Shown: positions 44,258 through 53,476, counted from the first letter of the stretch. The stretch is 64,000 bases of DNA from Acetivibrio sp. MSJd-27 (GCF_018918095.1 NZ_JAHLPV010000008.1:34004-98003), one strand, 5' to 3'. Notes: generated from the sequence alone by a model not told the origin. Numbers and translations: made by a program.

Positions 44258-45468
44258 GACAGGATATTCTATTCTTGGGAGGACTGTTTCCGAAAGAATG
44301 GGAGCAGGAAATGATAAAAGATTCCAAGGGAGCGGTGCAGAATGCTGCGAATACGCTTCAATGGAACATGATAAAAGCATTGGAAAGCGGTCTTGAGGAA
44401 CCACTCACGGTTTTAAACGCCCCGTATATCGGTTCCTATCCACAGCGCTACAGAAAGCTTTTTATCCCGGGCGGGAGGTTCAGTCATACGCCCGGAGCGG
44501 AGGATGAAAGCATCCGATTTTGCAATTTGGCCTATTGGAAATACTATTCCATTTATTTTCATTTGAAGCCGGCGTTAAAAAGATGGGCGGAAAAGGGAAA
44601 GATACATGACAAGGCGGTTGTGGCTTATGCTCTAACCGGAAATAATCTAAAGCTTTTCCGCTTTTTAAAAAGACATTTTCCTGAAATTCGAACGGTTTTG
44701 GCAGTTCCTGATCTGCCTGAATTTATGAATTTGGGGCAGGAAAACAAGGGTTCCTTGTTTCATTTGCTCAAACATTTTGACGTAAAATTTATTTACCGCA
44801 ATCTAAAATATACAGATAAATTTATTTTGCTGACCGATGAAATGAATGAGCGGATCCAGGCGGCAGAGAATGATTATGTGGTGATGGAAGGAATTGCGCC
44901 GGAACCGTTTGAAGATAACACAAAAAAATTTGCAGATAAAACAATGCTCTATACCGGCGGTCTCGCAGAGACATACGGAGTGGTCGAGCTGTGTGAAGCA
45001 TTTCACAGAACCGCCGATCCGGGGTATCGTCTTATCCTGTGCGGAAGCGGGCAGGCGGAAGAGAAAGTGAAGCATTATGCCAAAATGGATCGCCGGATAT
45101 CCTATCTTGGCCTGATAGAGCGGCTTGAGGCGCGGAAACTGCAGCGCCAGGCCAGTGTGCTTGTCAATCCGCGCAGGGATGAAGGCGCGTTTACAGCCTA
45201 TTCCTTCCCCTCCAAAATTCTGGAGTACATGAGTTCCGGAACGCCGGTTATGATGCGGAAATTAAAAGGAATTCCGGCGGAATATATGAATTACTGCTAT
45301 CCGATCGGTTCGGACGGGATAGAAGGCTTTTCCGCCGCAATAGACAGTGTGCTTTCAAAGAGCCAGGATGAATTGACGGCATTCGGAGCAGCCGCGCAGC
45401 AGTTTGTGACAAGGGAAAAAAGTGCACAGCGGCAGGGAGAAAAGCTTCTGCGGCTGCTGGAAGATTAG
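44254..45468 (+). CDS. Glycosyltransferase family 4
   Basis: 404 aa from TTG 44254, about ten bases after AAGGGAGCG and overlapping the vanZ stop. C-terminal GT-B domain: TMLYTGGLAETYGVVELCEAF, LILCGSGQAEEKV, LVNPRRDEGAFTAYSFPSKILEYMSSGTPVMM (E-x7-E-like donor site). It probably transfers a nucleotide-activated sugar to a lipid-linked acceptor at the inner face of the membrane. Confidence 0.88.
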   Translation: MRQDILFLGGLFPKEWEQEMIKDSKGAVQNAANTLQWNMIKALESGLEEPLTVLNAPYIGSYPQRYRKLFIPGGRFSHTPGAEDESIRFCNLAYWKYYSIYFHLKPALKRWAEKGKIHDKAVVAYALTGNNLKLFRFLKRHFPEIRTVLAVPDLPEFMNLGQENKGSLFHLLKHFDVKFIYRNLKYTDKFILLTDEMNERIQAAENDYVVMEGIAPEPFEDNTKKFADKTMLYTGGLAETYGVVELCEAFHRTADPGYRLILCGSGQAEEKVKHYAKMDRRISYLGLIERLEARKLQRQASVLVNPRRDEGAFTAYSFPSKILEYMSSGTPVMMRKLKGIPAEYMNYCYPIGSDGIEGFSAAIDSVLSKSQDELTAFGAAAQQFVTREKSAQRQGEKLLRLLED

Positions 45469-45487
45469 CGGAAGGGTTGAGGTATGC

Positions 45488-46654
45488 GTGAAAAAAAGAA
45501 TACTGTTTGTCAGTCATGCGCTGGGCAAAGGCGGTTCCGCGAAGGCGCTGATTGCCTTGCTGGAAAAACTGGACTATGATAAGGCGGATGTCACACTGAA
45601 ACTGCTTGCCCCTGCCGGAACGCTTCGGGAGCCTTTGCCGCAGCAAGTTAAAGTCTCCTATCAGGACAGCTGGCATGACTATTCGTCACAGTTGAAACTG
45701 GCATGGAAAAAGCATGTCTTTTGGATCTATCTGATCGATAAATTTTTGAATTTCTTTCATATATCACATGGTCATGCTTTCTATCAAAAAATCATCGACG
45801 CTTGCCTTGAGGTGGAGCCGGAAGACAATGCACCGTGGGATATAGCGGTTGCGGCTTCCGAGTTACTGCCTACCTATTATGTTGCCAAACAGGTAACAAA
45901 CGCAAAAAAGAAGGCGGCATGGCTTCATTCGGATTATCAGGCGATGAGGGTAGATGCTGGAATGGATCAAAGGTACTATGATAAGATGGATACCATAGTG
46001 ACGGTGAATATGGATTGTGCAAAGTCCTTTTGCACCGTGTTTCCGGAATACCGTCAGAAGACAATGGTAATAGAAAATATCATTCCGGAACAGTCGATCC
46101 GTCAAATGGCGGAAAAAGAGATTGTCCAAATGGACGGAGGACTCAATATCATAACGGTATCAAGACTTGACCTTCCGTCCAAACGAATGGATAGGGCTGT
46201 CCGCGTATGCCGGCGTCTGCTGGATGCAGGCATTCCTGTCAAGTGGTATTACATCGGCGATGGTCCGGATCGAAAAAAAACGGAGAGGCTGATAAAGAAA
46301 TATCATTTGACGGACCGCTTTCTTTTGTTGGGAGAAAAGGATAATCCTTATTCCTATATGAGGCAGGCGGATTTGTTTGTTTTGCTGTCACAGTATGAGG
46401 GGAAGCCTCTGGTTATTACCGAAGCTATGCTGCTGGGGTGTCCGGTTGCCGTCACCGAATACCGTTCCGCGAAGGAACAGGTTCCGGAAAAGTGGGGATA
46501 CATTATTCCCAACCGGGAAAAGGGACTGGAAGACGCTGTTTTGGAAATTGTAAGGGACACTGCCGCAATCGAAGAAAAAAAGAATGCATTAAAAAGCTAT
46601 GTGATAGATAACCGGCCGGCGTTAAAACAAATAGACGTGTTGCTGGATTTCTGA
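45488..46654 (+). CDS. Glycosyltransferase family 4
   Basis: 388 aa from GTG 45488 (GAGGT six bases ahead); the upstream in-frame ATG lies inside the previous gene. N-terminal VSHALGKGGSAKALIALLEKL, GT-B donor site with VSRLDLPSKRMDRAV, YIGDGPDRKKTERLI, LLSQYEGKPLVITEAMLLGCPVAVT. Partner of the preceding GT4 in glycan assembly. Confidence 0.88.
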   Translation: MKKRILFVSHALGKGGSAKALIALLEKLDYDKADVTLKLLAPAGTLREPLPQQVKVSYQDSWHDYSSQLKLAWKKHVFWIYLIDKFLNFFHISHGHAFYQKIIDACLEVEPEDNAPWDIAVAASELLPTYYVAKQVTNAKKKAAWLHSDYQAMRVDAGMDQRYYDKMDTIVTVNMDCAKSFCTVFPEYRQKTMVIENIIPEQSIRQMAEKEIVQMDGGLNIITVSRLDLPSKRMDRAVRVCRRLLDAGIPVKWYYIGDGPDRKKTERLIKKYHLTDRFLLLGEKDNPYSYMRQADLFVLLSQYEGKPLVITEAMLLGCPVAVTEYRSAKEQVPEKWGYIIPNREKGLEDAVLEIVRDTAAIEEKKNALKSYVIDNRPALKQIDVLLDF

Positions 46655-46690
46655 AGAACCTGTAAAATGAAATAATCTGTTTAAAAATGA

Positions 46691-46719
46691 TTGACATACT
46701 GTAAAAAAGTGTGTATAAT
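46691..46719 (+). promoter_or_regulatory. Consensus sigma-A promoter of the polysaccharide operon
   Basis: Perfect TTGACA (46691-46696), 17-bp spacer, perfect TATAAT (46714-46719). Start about 46727, just before the riboswitch. Confidence 0.88.
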
Positions 46720-46729
46720 TATACTGAAA

Positions 46730-46822
46730 AATTGATAAGAGTAATCCTGTTGAAAAGCAGAGACACAAAGCTATAGGGTCTAAGGCTTTTTTGAAAGAAG
46801 CTATGACAGCCAGTTGCCGTTT
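46730..46822 (+). promoter_or_regulatory. GEMM-I cyclic-dinucleotide riboswitch aptamer with A at position 20
   Basis: P2 is capped by a GAAA tetraloop (CTGTT-GAAA-AGCAG). Then come the conserved GACACAAAGC, CTATAGGGTCTAAGG, a GAAA-capped P3 (GGCTTTTTTGAAAGAAGCT) and ATGACAGCCAGTTGCC, all as in c-di-GMP-I aptamers. Ungapped comparison with the Vibrio Vc2 aptamer puts AGAGTAATCC opposite AGGGCAAACC. G20 is A; C22-G45 has become U22-A45 (compensatory), which supports the alignment; C92 is kept. A20 is the feature of c-AMP-GMP-sensing GEMM-I RNAs. A terminator follows at once. Confidence 0.9.
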
Positions 46823-46855
46823 TTGAACAAAATATATGTTTGAAAACGGTTTTTT
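46817..46855 (+). terminator. Riboswitch expression-platform terminator
   Basis: CCGTTTTTGAACA/TGTTTGAAAACGG stem with seven-base loop and six T. Its 5' strand starts at the last bases of aptamer P1 (GTTGCC), so ligand binding and termination compete over CC. Confidence 0.85.
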
Positions 46856-46857
46856 GA

Positions 46858-47104
46858 TTTTATGGGCAATAAAATCAAATGAAAACATATTTAACAGAAA
46901 TCATTTCTCGGCTGCAAAGCTTTCCCCTGTAAAGGGAATCCAGGAATGTCGGTTTCACTGGCACGCTGAAATGTATAAGCGTTTATCCAAACGTCAAAAA
47001 ACGCTGTTGATTGCAGCAGGGGCGCGCAGGAATTTCCGCATACGCAAAACTCCGGTTTAACGGCAGATTTATGAGATTCTGTATCGCGGATAAGGGGGGA
47101 AGAG
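46858..47104 (+). other. Long untranslated leader between terminator and the polymerase gene
   Basis: About 245 nt with no coding evidence. It can form TTCCC/GGGAA (46920-46938) and AGCGTTT/AAACGCT (46979-47005). GGGGGGA before ATG 47105 is the ribosome site. Could hold a second control element such as an operon-wide antiterminator; nothing recognised. Confidence 0.45.
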
Positions 47105-48415
47105 ATGAACTGGGTGAAAGAATGGAAAAAATATTTCACACGCAGTAATATCCTTTTAGGTATCGCTGTTGTTCTTCCTCTTGCGCTGGCGTTTTTTCCC
47201 AGCCTGTCAACTGTAGCAGCGATTGCGATTGCCGTCATTTCGCTGTTCCTAATCACAAAAGATGCGTTTTATTTGATTTTTATAGTGACATTGTTTTTTT
47301 ACAGCCAGCTGGTACTTCCGGGTGGTTTAGCGCTGTACCGTTTTTTTAATTATCTGCTGCTTATAAAGATCTTTTTTGATTATAAAAAGCTGTCTTTGAA
47401 TTATTTTATAATCGCACCCTTTTTTGTGATAGTGATTTACTGCGGCGCGGCTTTGATTCCGAATCTTGGAAGGCTTGGAGTCTCCACGCTGGCGGATGTG
47501 ATCTTGGTTCTTTTGTTAACCGGACGGATTTTGAAGGACAAAGCATTGTTCCGTAAATTTTGTATGGTTTTCATTGCGTCAGCCTTGGTTTCCGGTTTTT
47601 ACGGTGTTCTCGGCAGGCATGCGTTTCAATATGCTGCCGATTATCGAAATGGCATCTGGGCAGTATATGTTACCCGTTACCTTGGGAGTTTTGTGGATCC
47701 GAACTACGCGGGCTTCTTTTTTAACTTAGCGCTTTTCATGCTGTTTTCTTTAAAAACTACCGTAAGCTGGAGAGTGAAATTGCCAATAGCGGCGATTCTT
47801 TGCTGCTTTTTGATTGCAACGGTCAGCTTATCGTCGATGATATGCTTTTTCACGACGTTTATCCTTTTTGCTTTTCTAAAATGGCCAAGAAAAGCGGTTC
47901 CTGTTGTTTTGGCGCTGTTTCTCGCTGTAGGGGGCTTTTATGGCGCTGCGAAGACAATACCTTTTATTTCCAATATTCAGATCGTATCGGATCTGATTAC
48001 GAGGGTGGACTCACAGCTGGGGTTTATAGAAGAGAGAGACACGGCAAGAGTCACTTCCGAGAGAAGCGAGACGTGGAGTTCCTATTGGGAGTATTTTAAA
48101 ACACAGACGATAACAAAAAAATTGTTTGGCGGAAATATTGTAATGGCATCTTACCTGGAGCCGAAATTCCAGAAAGAGATGGTTGGGTTTCCGCATCAAG
48201 CCTATATCGGCTTGCTGTTAAATATAGGTATTATTGGAACTGCAGTTTTGCTTTTAGGCCTTTTGCTTAAAACGGTATTCTATTTGCTGGAATATTTAAA
48301 AAAGCGGGAAGACGTGCATTTGATTTTAATCACGACTACATATATGTGGATATTTTTTGGTATGGGAATTGATTTCTTTGTGGATTGGAAATTTTTCTTT
48401 TTCTATTTCCTTTAA
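47105..48415 (+). CDS. O-antigen ligase/polymerase-like membrane protein
   Basis: 436 aa with about ten membrane helices and a large loop near the C terminus (GERSETWSSYWEYFK... GFPHQAYIGLLLNIG) in the usual Wzy/WaaL position; the Arg and His there are the residues expected for catalysis. It would link or polymerise lipid-carried repeat units outside the membrane. It is the first gene behind the GEMM-I riboswitch and is directly followed by a GT2 and Wzz-like genes, a Wzy-pathway arrangement. Confidence 0.85.
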   Translation: MNWVKEWKKYFTRSNILLGIAVVLPLALAFFPSLSTVAAIAIAVISLFLITKDAFYLIFIVTLFFYSQLVLPGGLALYRFFNYLLLIKIFFDYKKLSLNYFIIAPFFVIVIYCGAALIPNLGRLGVSTLADVILVLLLTGRILKDKALFRKFCMVFIASALVSGFYGVLGRHAFQYAADYRNGIWAVYVTRYLGSFVDPNYAGFFFNLALFMLFSLKTTVSWRVKLPIAAILCCFLIATVSLSSMICFFTTFILFAFLKWPRKAVPVVLALFLAVGGFYGAAKTIPFISNIQIVSDLITRVDSQLGFIEERDTARVTSERSETWSSYWEYFKTQTITKKLFGGNIVMASYLEPKFQKEMVGFPHQAYIGLLLNIGIIGTAVLLLGLLLKTVFYLLEYLKKREDVHLILITTTYMWIFFGMGIDFFVDWKFFFFYFL

Positions 48416-48444
48416 CAAAATTTGTATCCAGAGAAAGGTGATAT

Positions 48445-49473
48445 ATGAAACCTGGTATTAGTATTGTCGTTCCGGCTTATAACTGTGAAAAATATATAGC
48501 AGCCTGTCTGGAAAGTATCATGGTGCAGACTTTCGGTGACTATGAGGTGCTTGTGGTGGATGACGGCTCTACCGATCATACAGAAGACATACTGGATGAA
48601 TTCGCGAAAACGGATAGGCGGATCCGGCTGTTCCGTCAGGAGAATGCGGGTCCTTCCGCGGCAAGAAACACGGGGATCCGCAATGCGGCCGGGGAATATA
48701 TTATGTTTTGCGACGCGGATGATACCATAACTCCGCATACCTGTGAAGCATTGTACAGCGAAGCGGAAAAAACATCCGCGCAATTGGCGCTGGCGGGACA
48801 TATGACGGAAATTATTCAGGATGGGGAATCCGTCTGCTTAAAGGAATATTATCCGCTATGCTGCGATACCTGTATCATCTCCGGAGAGGAATTAAGAAAT
48901 CAAATTTCGAAACGCTTTGAGTATGGAATCGCTCATTCCGTTTGCGGAAAGCTGTTCCGCAGGGAATGCCTTGAAAAGAATCATATTTTATTTGATGAGA
49001 CGATAGATATTGGAGAGGACCTTTTATTTAACTTATCTTATTTGCCGTATGTGGAAAGATGCAGCTGGATAAACCGATGCTTATACCACTATTATTACAG
49101 AACCGCCTCCGGCAGCTTGGCCACACGGGTTCAAAAAGATACCTTCTGCAAAAAGGTAAGACTTTATCATGAAGCAATCCGTTTTTTTGAGACATATCAT
49201 ACGGATGATTTGGGAAGCGCCTGCCATATGATGAACCGAAGACTGTTCCTGGAGGCGAAGGAATGCATCAGAGGAACGGTGAAGCAAAACGATTCGTTTC
49301 GAAATGTCATCAGACAGCTAAAACGAATACTGGAAAACAGCACGCTGCAGGCTGCGCTGACGGAGATACAAAGCAGTATAGGGAAAGAACTTGGCTTTAA
49401 AAATGTGCTGATTTGCCGCATGATGCAAAAACGGCTGGTCAACTGTGTTTATCTATTGTTTTACCTGTTCTGA
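48445..49473 (+). CDS. Glycosyltransferase family 2
   Basis: 342 aa, GAAAGGTGAT site. GT-A fold: SIVVPAYNCEKYIAACLESIMVQT, VVDDGSTDHT, FCDADDTITP (D-x-D metal site), then an uncharacterised C-terminal helical half. Overlaps the open frame of the next gene. Adds a sugar to the growing unit; very similar in plan to the GT2 at 54311. Confidence 0.9.
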   Translation: MKPGISIVVPAYNCEKYIAACLESIMVQTFGDYEVLVVDDGSTDHTEDILDEFAKTDRRIRLFRQENAGPSAARNTGIRNAAGEYIMFCDADDTITPHTCEALYSEAEKTSAQLALAGHMTEIIQDGESVCLKEYYPLCCDTCIISGEELRNQISKRFEYGIAHSVCGKLFRRECLEKNHILFDETIDIGEDLLFNLSYLPYVERCSWINRCLYHYYYRTASGSLATRVQKDTFCKKVRLYHEAIRFFETYHTDDLGSACHMMNRRLFLEAKECIRGTVKQNDSFRNVIRQLKRILENSTLQAALTEIQSSIGKELGFKNVLICRMMQKRLVNCVYLLFYLF

Positions 49474-49510
49474 GAACAGGCATGAAAACAGAAAATCGGG
49501 GGTGGACGAT

Positions 49511-51169
49511 TTGAGAATATTGCGATTTATTTTAAAAAACTGGAAACGGTGTATTGCTTTTGCAGCTGTATTTGCATTTGCGGCAGGGGTTTATACGGCA
49601 TATAATCAGCATTTCACGGAACAGCAGAATTTGTCTTTTGTATATTCCAGCGCAGAGAAAGGGCGTTATCCCGATGGAAGCAGGTTTGAGATTTATGATC
49701 TGCTCTCCGATGAGGTGCTCACCTTAACTCTGGAACGGCTAAACCGGGATGGGAAATTTTTAAACCGGACAGTGTCGGAACTGCGGGAGTGCTTTTCGAT
49801 TCGTGCACATCTTTCCGCACCGGTGCAGGCAAAGATTCAGGAAACGAGAAAAAACGGCGAAAATTATTCCTATATTCCCACGGAATATGTTGTCACCGCT
49901 TCCACCGGGAAAAAGCTTGGTTTTCTGAATATCCGGAATCTTTTTGTTGAGAATACGGCAAAAGAACTTCTCAATGCTTTAACCGAAACCTATTATCAAT
50001 ATTTTCTGGATGAGCACACGGAAAACAATGTGCTGGCGAAAATCAGCGAGGAGCCGGATTACAGCCAGTATGACTATCCTGAAATTGCGGATTCCATGGA
50101 GAGCAGTATCAATTTATATCTGCAGTACCTGCAGTCTAAAAAAGCGGAGGACGCCACGTTTCGTTCTTCTGTGACAGGCAAGTCTTTTAACGATTTGATT
50201 TCAAGCTTTGAAAATCTTCTTTCCATCCGTGCCAACACCTATAAATCCTATGTATACGCCAGTAAGATATCCAAGGATAAGGAGGCCCTTATCAGCGTAT
50301 ACGAGGCACAGATCGAAGATTTGCAGATCAAAGCCAATAAGAAAGCCGCGGAATCCGAGATTGCTGGCAAAGCGATGGAAGAATATGATCATACGTTTGA
50401 AGAGAGCATCGTAATCACCGGAGTGGATAAAAATGATGAAGTCTACCAGGTAAAGCCCAAAACAGGTTATGATTTTGTGACTAAGCAGTCATTGGATGCT
50501 GGGGTTGAATCCAGTGCTTTCCAGGAGGAGATTAACGATAAACGACGCAGGATCGAGGAATACAGGCAGGTTAGTCTTTCACCCGATGAGGCGGCGCGTA
50601 TTGCCGCGGTCAGCGACAGTATGATCGAGGAGATAACCAAAGAGCAGATGAGTTTACAGCAGACAGCACAGCAGACAGTGGCAGACTATTTAAAGATGAA
50701 AAACAGCGGCTATGTCAAAATAAAACAAATTGATAAGAAATATTTGAGTGCCAGCTTTTTGATAAAGATTTTTATCGCGGCAATTGCGGGAATTCTTGTG
50801 GCTTTGCTGTATGCATTCCTTTTGTGGCTGAAAAAAAGATTTATAGAGCACAATGAACCTAAGACAGTTGACGGGGAATCCGGCGGCGAAACGAAAAAAA
50901 CATTGTCAAAAAGGCTCCTCCGAAAGAAAGAGAAAAAAGAAGAGACCTCTCCGGCAAAGGAAGCCAAAGAGAGAAAAAGGAAAAACGTCAAAGCGGACAA
51001 AAAGAAACAACCGCCAGTGAAAGAAAAAAAACAAAGAAGCAAGAAAAATAATATCCAACTGTATGATACAATGAAAGATCTGGAGAGTAAATTGGCGGGG
51101 TTGTCTCAATATGAACCTCTCGGCGGACAGCGGCAGGATTCCTCGGATCATCCGGAAATCAAAAAGTAA
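49511..51169 (+). CDS. Wzz-like two-helix membrane protein with basic cytoplasmic tail
   Basis: 552 aa from TTG 49511, five bases after GGTGG; GTG 49502 is the alternative, and an upstream ATG inside the GT2 gene is unlikely. Membrane helix near the N terminus (about 15-32), a long extracytoplasmic helical region, and a second helix (ASFLIKIFIAAIAGILVALLYAF, about 415-440), the layout of Wzz/capsule chain-length proteins. The last about 110 residues are cytoplasmic, extremely Lys/Glu/Arg-rich. No kinase domain. It shares YSYIPTEYVV and FRSSVTGKSFNDL with the next protein (YDYFPSEYIV, FRSSATGLTFSDL), so the two are paralogues. Confidence 0.8.
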   Translation: MRILRFILKNWKRCIAFAAVFAFAAGVYTAYNQHFTEQQNLSFVYSSAEKGRYPDGSRFEIYDLLSDEVLTLTLERLNRDGKFLNRTVSELRECFSIRAHLSAPVQAKIQETRKNGENYSYIPTEYVVTASTGKKLGFLNIRNLFVENTAKELLNALTETYYQYFLDEHTENNVLAKISEEPDYSQYDYPEIADSMESSINLYLQYLQSKKAEDATFRSSVTGKSFNDLISSFENLLSIRANTYKSYVYASKISKDKEALISVYEAQIEDLQIKANKKAAESEIAGKAMEEYDHTFEESIVITGVDKNDEVYQVKPKTGYDFVTKQSLDAGVESSAFQEEINDKRRRIEEYRQVSLSPDEAARIAAVSDSMIEEITKEQMSLQQTAQQTVADYLKMKNSGYVKIKQIDKKYLSASFLIKIFIAAIAGILVALLYAFLLWLKKRFIEHNEPKTVDGESGGETKKTLSKRLLRKKEKKEETSPAKEAKERKRKNVKADKKKQPPVKEKKQRSKKNNIQLYDTMKDLESKLAGLSQYEPLGGQRQDSSDHPEIKK

Positions 51170-51181
51170 GGGGGTAAGCAG

Positions 51182-53476
51182 ATGTTTGAGCTTTCCATTG
51201 TTGATATTTTTAAATATATCTATAAGCATCTTAAACTTGTTGTGATTTTCGCCCTGCTTACTTCTATTTTGGGCTATTCCTATGCGAACAGACTACAGAG
51301 TTACACAGCTTCCATCGTAATCAAATATTCTTATGACGGGATCGAATCGGGACTGACGCCTACGGGAGCACCGCTGGATGTCTATGAGATCACTTCGCCC
51401 AGCCTAATTGAAAATGTGATAAAAACGGTCAATCTAAATATGAATGCAGAGAACATCCGCAACAATCTTTCGGTTGCGCCGCTCGTCGATGAAGAGACAC
51501 AGGAGAAGATTAAGGCGAAGACAGAGAAAGGGGAAGATTACGACTATTTTCCAAGTGAATATATTGTATCCTATCATTATGCGGGAAGCTATGGCTTTAC
51601 CCACGGCAATTTTGTGCTGAACAGCTTGATGCAGGAGTATGAGAATTTTTTTCGCACAAAATATTCCGGAGATAAAGTGTTGCCGGATGTGCTGAGCACC
51701 ACGGATTATTCCACATTGGATTATATGGAAATCTGCGATCTGTTTAAAAATCAAATTGATCAGGGAATGACTTTCACGGGAGATCACGCCAAAGAAAATG
51801 TGAGCTTCCGTTCTTCGGCGACTGGACTCACCTTTTCCGATTTGCAGGCTCGCTTCAACTGGCTGAACGATATCGAGTACACAAAGCTTTTGGCAATTAT
51901 CAAAAAGGGTGAGATATCAAAGAACGCAGAGACGCTGATTAAGAGATACCAATATAAAATAGAAGAACTTCAGCTGAATCAGAAGAAAAAGCAGAACGAA
52001 TCGGATCTTGCGCTGCAGAAACTGCTGCAGTTCTATCGTGAATATAAGCAGTATCATGCCTATAACAATCAGTCCGGAACAAACTATAACGGCGGCTATA
52101 ACACGGGCAACAACATTCTTCAGAGCGATATCCTCGGAACCGAAAATATTAGGGACTTTTTGACCACCTACGACGATATTCTGCTCCAATATGTAAACAG
52201 CGGAGTGGAGGCTCGTTCTTATGGAGAGGATATCAACTATTATCAAAGCATCATCGACATTTTCAGCACCGATGATGTGCCGTGGGATGAAAAACAGATC
52301 ATGCGGGAAAAGGCGGATTCTTTGCTTGGCAAAATGGAAACACATCTGAAGGAAATTATCGAATTGGTAAATGAGACGGCTTCAGACTATTATAAATATA
52401 AAAGCGGACAGCAGATCAACTATCTGTCGGCAGTCGATGTATCCGCACAGGTACCGGTTGCCACATATGCTTTCGTAAGTTTATTCCTTGGGCTGTTTTT
52501 GGCTCTGTTCCTGGCGATCACCATTGAGCTGGTAAGAAAATACCAACGGATGGAAAAGGAATCTGTGGAGCTCATCCCTTATCAGGGACTGCAGGCGGGC
52601 AGTGAAAATTATATTGAGGCGGTCTCTGCGGAGGAGCTCACCGTTGCGAAGGCGCTGGTAGAGGATGTAAAAAATGATTTTGCGGGATTCAAGTTATTTT
52701 TTCAGCCCACTGTAAACACATCCGGGCGGTGGATTGGCGCGGAAGCCTTGCTTCGGTGGGAAAATCATGACTTGGGGCCAAAACTGCCGAATGAATTTAT
52801 TGAGATCGCTGAAAAAATTGGCGTAATGACGATTTTAGGGGAATGGGTATTCCGGCAGGCCTGTGAACAGTGCAGGAGATGGAATGAGGAGATTGGTCCG
52901 GATTTCAGTGTCTGCGTAAACTTTTCTATTTATCAAATTTGCAGTTCCACTTTTATTGACCGGATCTGTGAAATTTTAAACAGCACACAAGTGAATCCGG
53001 AAAATATTATGATTGAAATTTCCAGCCGGGGGGAGATCGAGGATCTGGAAATGGTTGCTCAAAAACTGCGGGTTATCAAATCTTTGGGGGTAAAGGTGTC
53101 AATTGACGACTTTGGCACATCCACAAGTTCCATTAACCTGCTGCACAGTTTCCCGCTGGACATCATAAAGATCGACCGTCAGTGCATTGCGAATCTGGAT
53201 AGCAATAAACAGATGATCATCAGTATATTGGACATCGCACACAGTATGCGTATCAAGGTTTGCGCCGAGGGAATTGAAGACCAGGAGATGGCAAGACGGG
53301 TAAAAGCGCTTGGAATAGAGTACATGCAGGGATATGGTTTCGCGAAACCGGTTGATGCCGGAAACTTTACAACAGTATACCAAAATGCGGAGAGATTTCA
53401 GGAGGAGCAGAGAAAAACGGAGCAAATAGAGCTTCTGAAAGACAAGCAGGTGGAAGAGAATGAAAAGACTGATTAA
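51182..53476 (+). CDS. Fusion of Wzz-like chain-length protein and EAL domain
   Basis: 764 aa, AAGGGGGTAAG site. Residues 1-450: membrane helix (about 16-36), extracytoplasmic helical domain related to the preceding protein, second helix (about 425-448). Residues about 485-745: cytoplasmic EAL domain with GAEALLRW (EAL at about 520), VNFS (Asn), IEIS (first metal Glu), DDFG (about 641), KIDR (Lys about 663), AEGIE (Glu about 694) and QGYGF (Gln about 716). The listed catalytic residues are all present; ITE reads ISS and DFGTG reads DFGTS, so activity may be reduced. Active, it would hydrolyse c-di-GMP; inactive, it would act as a receptor. Overlaps the next gene by 17 bases. Confidence 0.88.
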   Translation: MFELSIVDIFKYIYKHLKLVVIFALLTSILGYSYANRLQSYTASIVIKYSYDGIESGLTPTGAPLDVYEITSPSLIENVIKTVNLNMNAENIRNNLSVAPLVDEETQEKIKAKTEKGEDYDYFPSEYIVSYHYAGSYGFTHGNFVLNSLMQEYENFFRTKYSGDKVLPDVLSTTDYSTLDYMEICDLFKNQIDQGMTFTGDHAKENVSFRSSATGLTFSDLQARFNWLNDIEYTKLLAIIKKGEISKNAETLIKRYQYKIEELQLNQKKKQNESDLALQKLLQFYREYKQYHAYNNQSGTNYNGGYNTGNNILQSDILGTENIRDFLTTYDDILLQYVNSGVEARSYGEDINYYQSIIDIFSTDDVPWDEKQIMREKADSLLGKMETHLKEIIELVNETASDYYKYKSGQQINYLSAVDVSAQVPVATYAFVSLFLGLFLALFLAITIELVRKYQRMEKESVELIPYQGLQAGSENYIEAVSAEELTVAKALVEDVKNDFAGFKLFFQPTVNTSGRWIGAEALLRWENHDLGPKLPNEFIEIAEKIGVMTILGEWVFRQACEQCRRWNEEIGPDFSVCVNFSIYQICSSTFIDRICEILNSTQVNPENIMIEISSRGEIEDLEMVAQKLRVIKSLGVKVSIDDFGTSTSSINLLHSFPLDIIKIDRQCIANLDSNKQMIISILDIAHSMRIKVCAEGIEDQEMARRVKALGIEYMQGYGFAKPVDAGNFTTVYQNAERFQEEQRKTEQIELLKDKQVEENEKTD

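Noticed and set aside
46860..46940. Second GEMM riboswitch in tandem
   Set aside because: A CTGCAAAGC fragment resembles the core, but the P3 and ATGACAGCC elements are absent.
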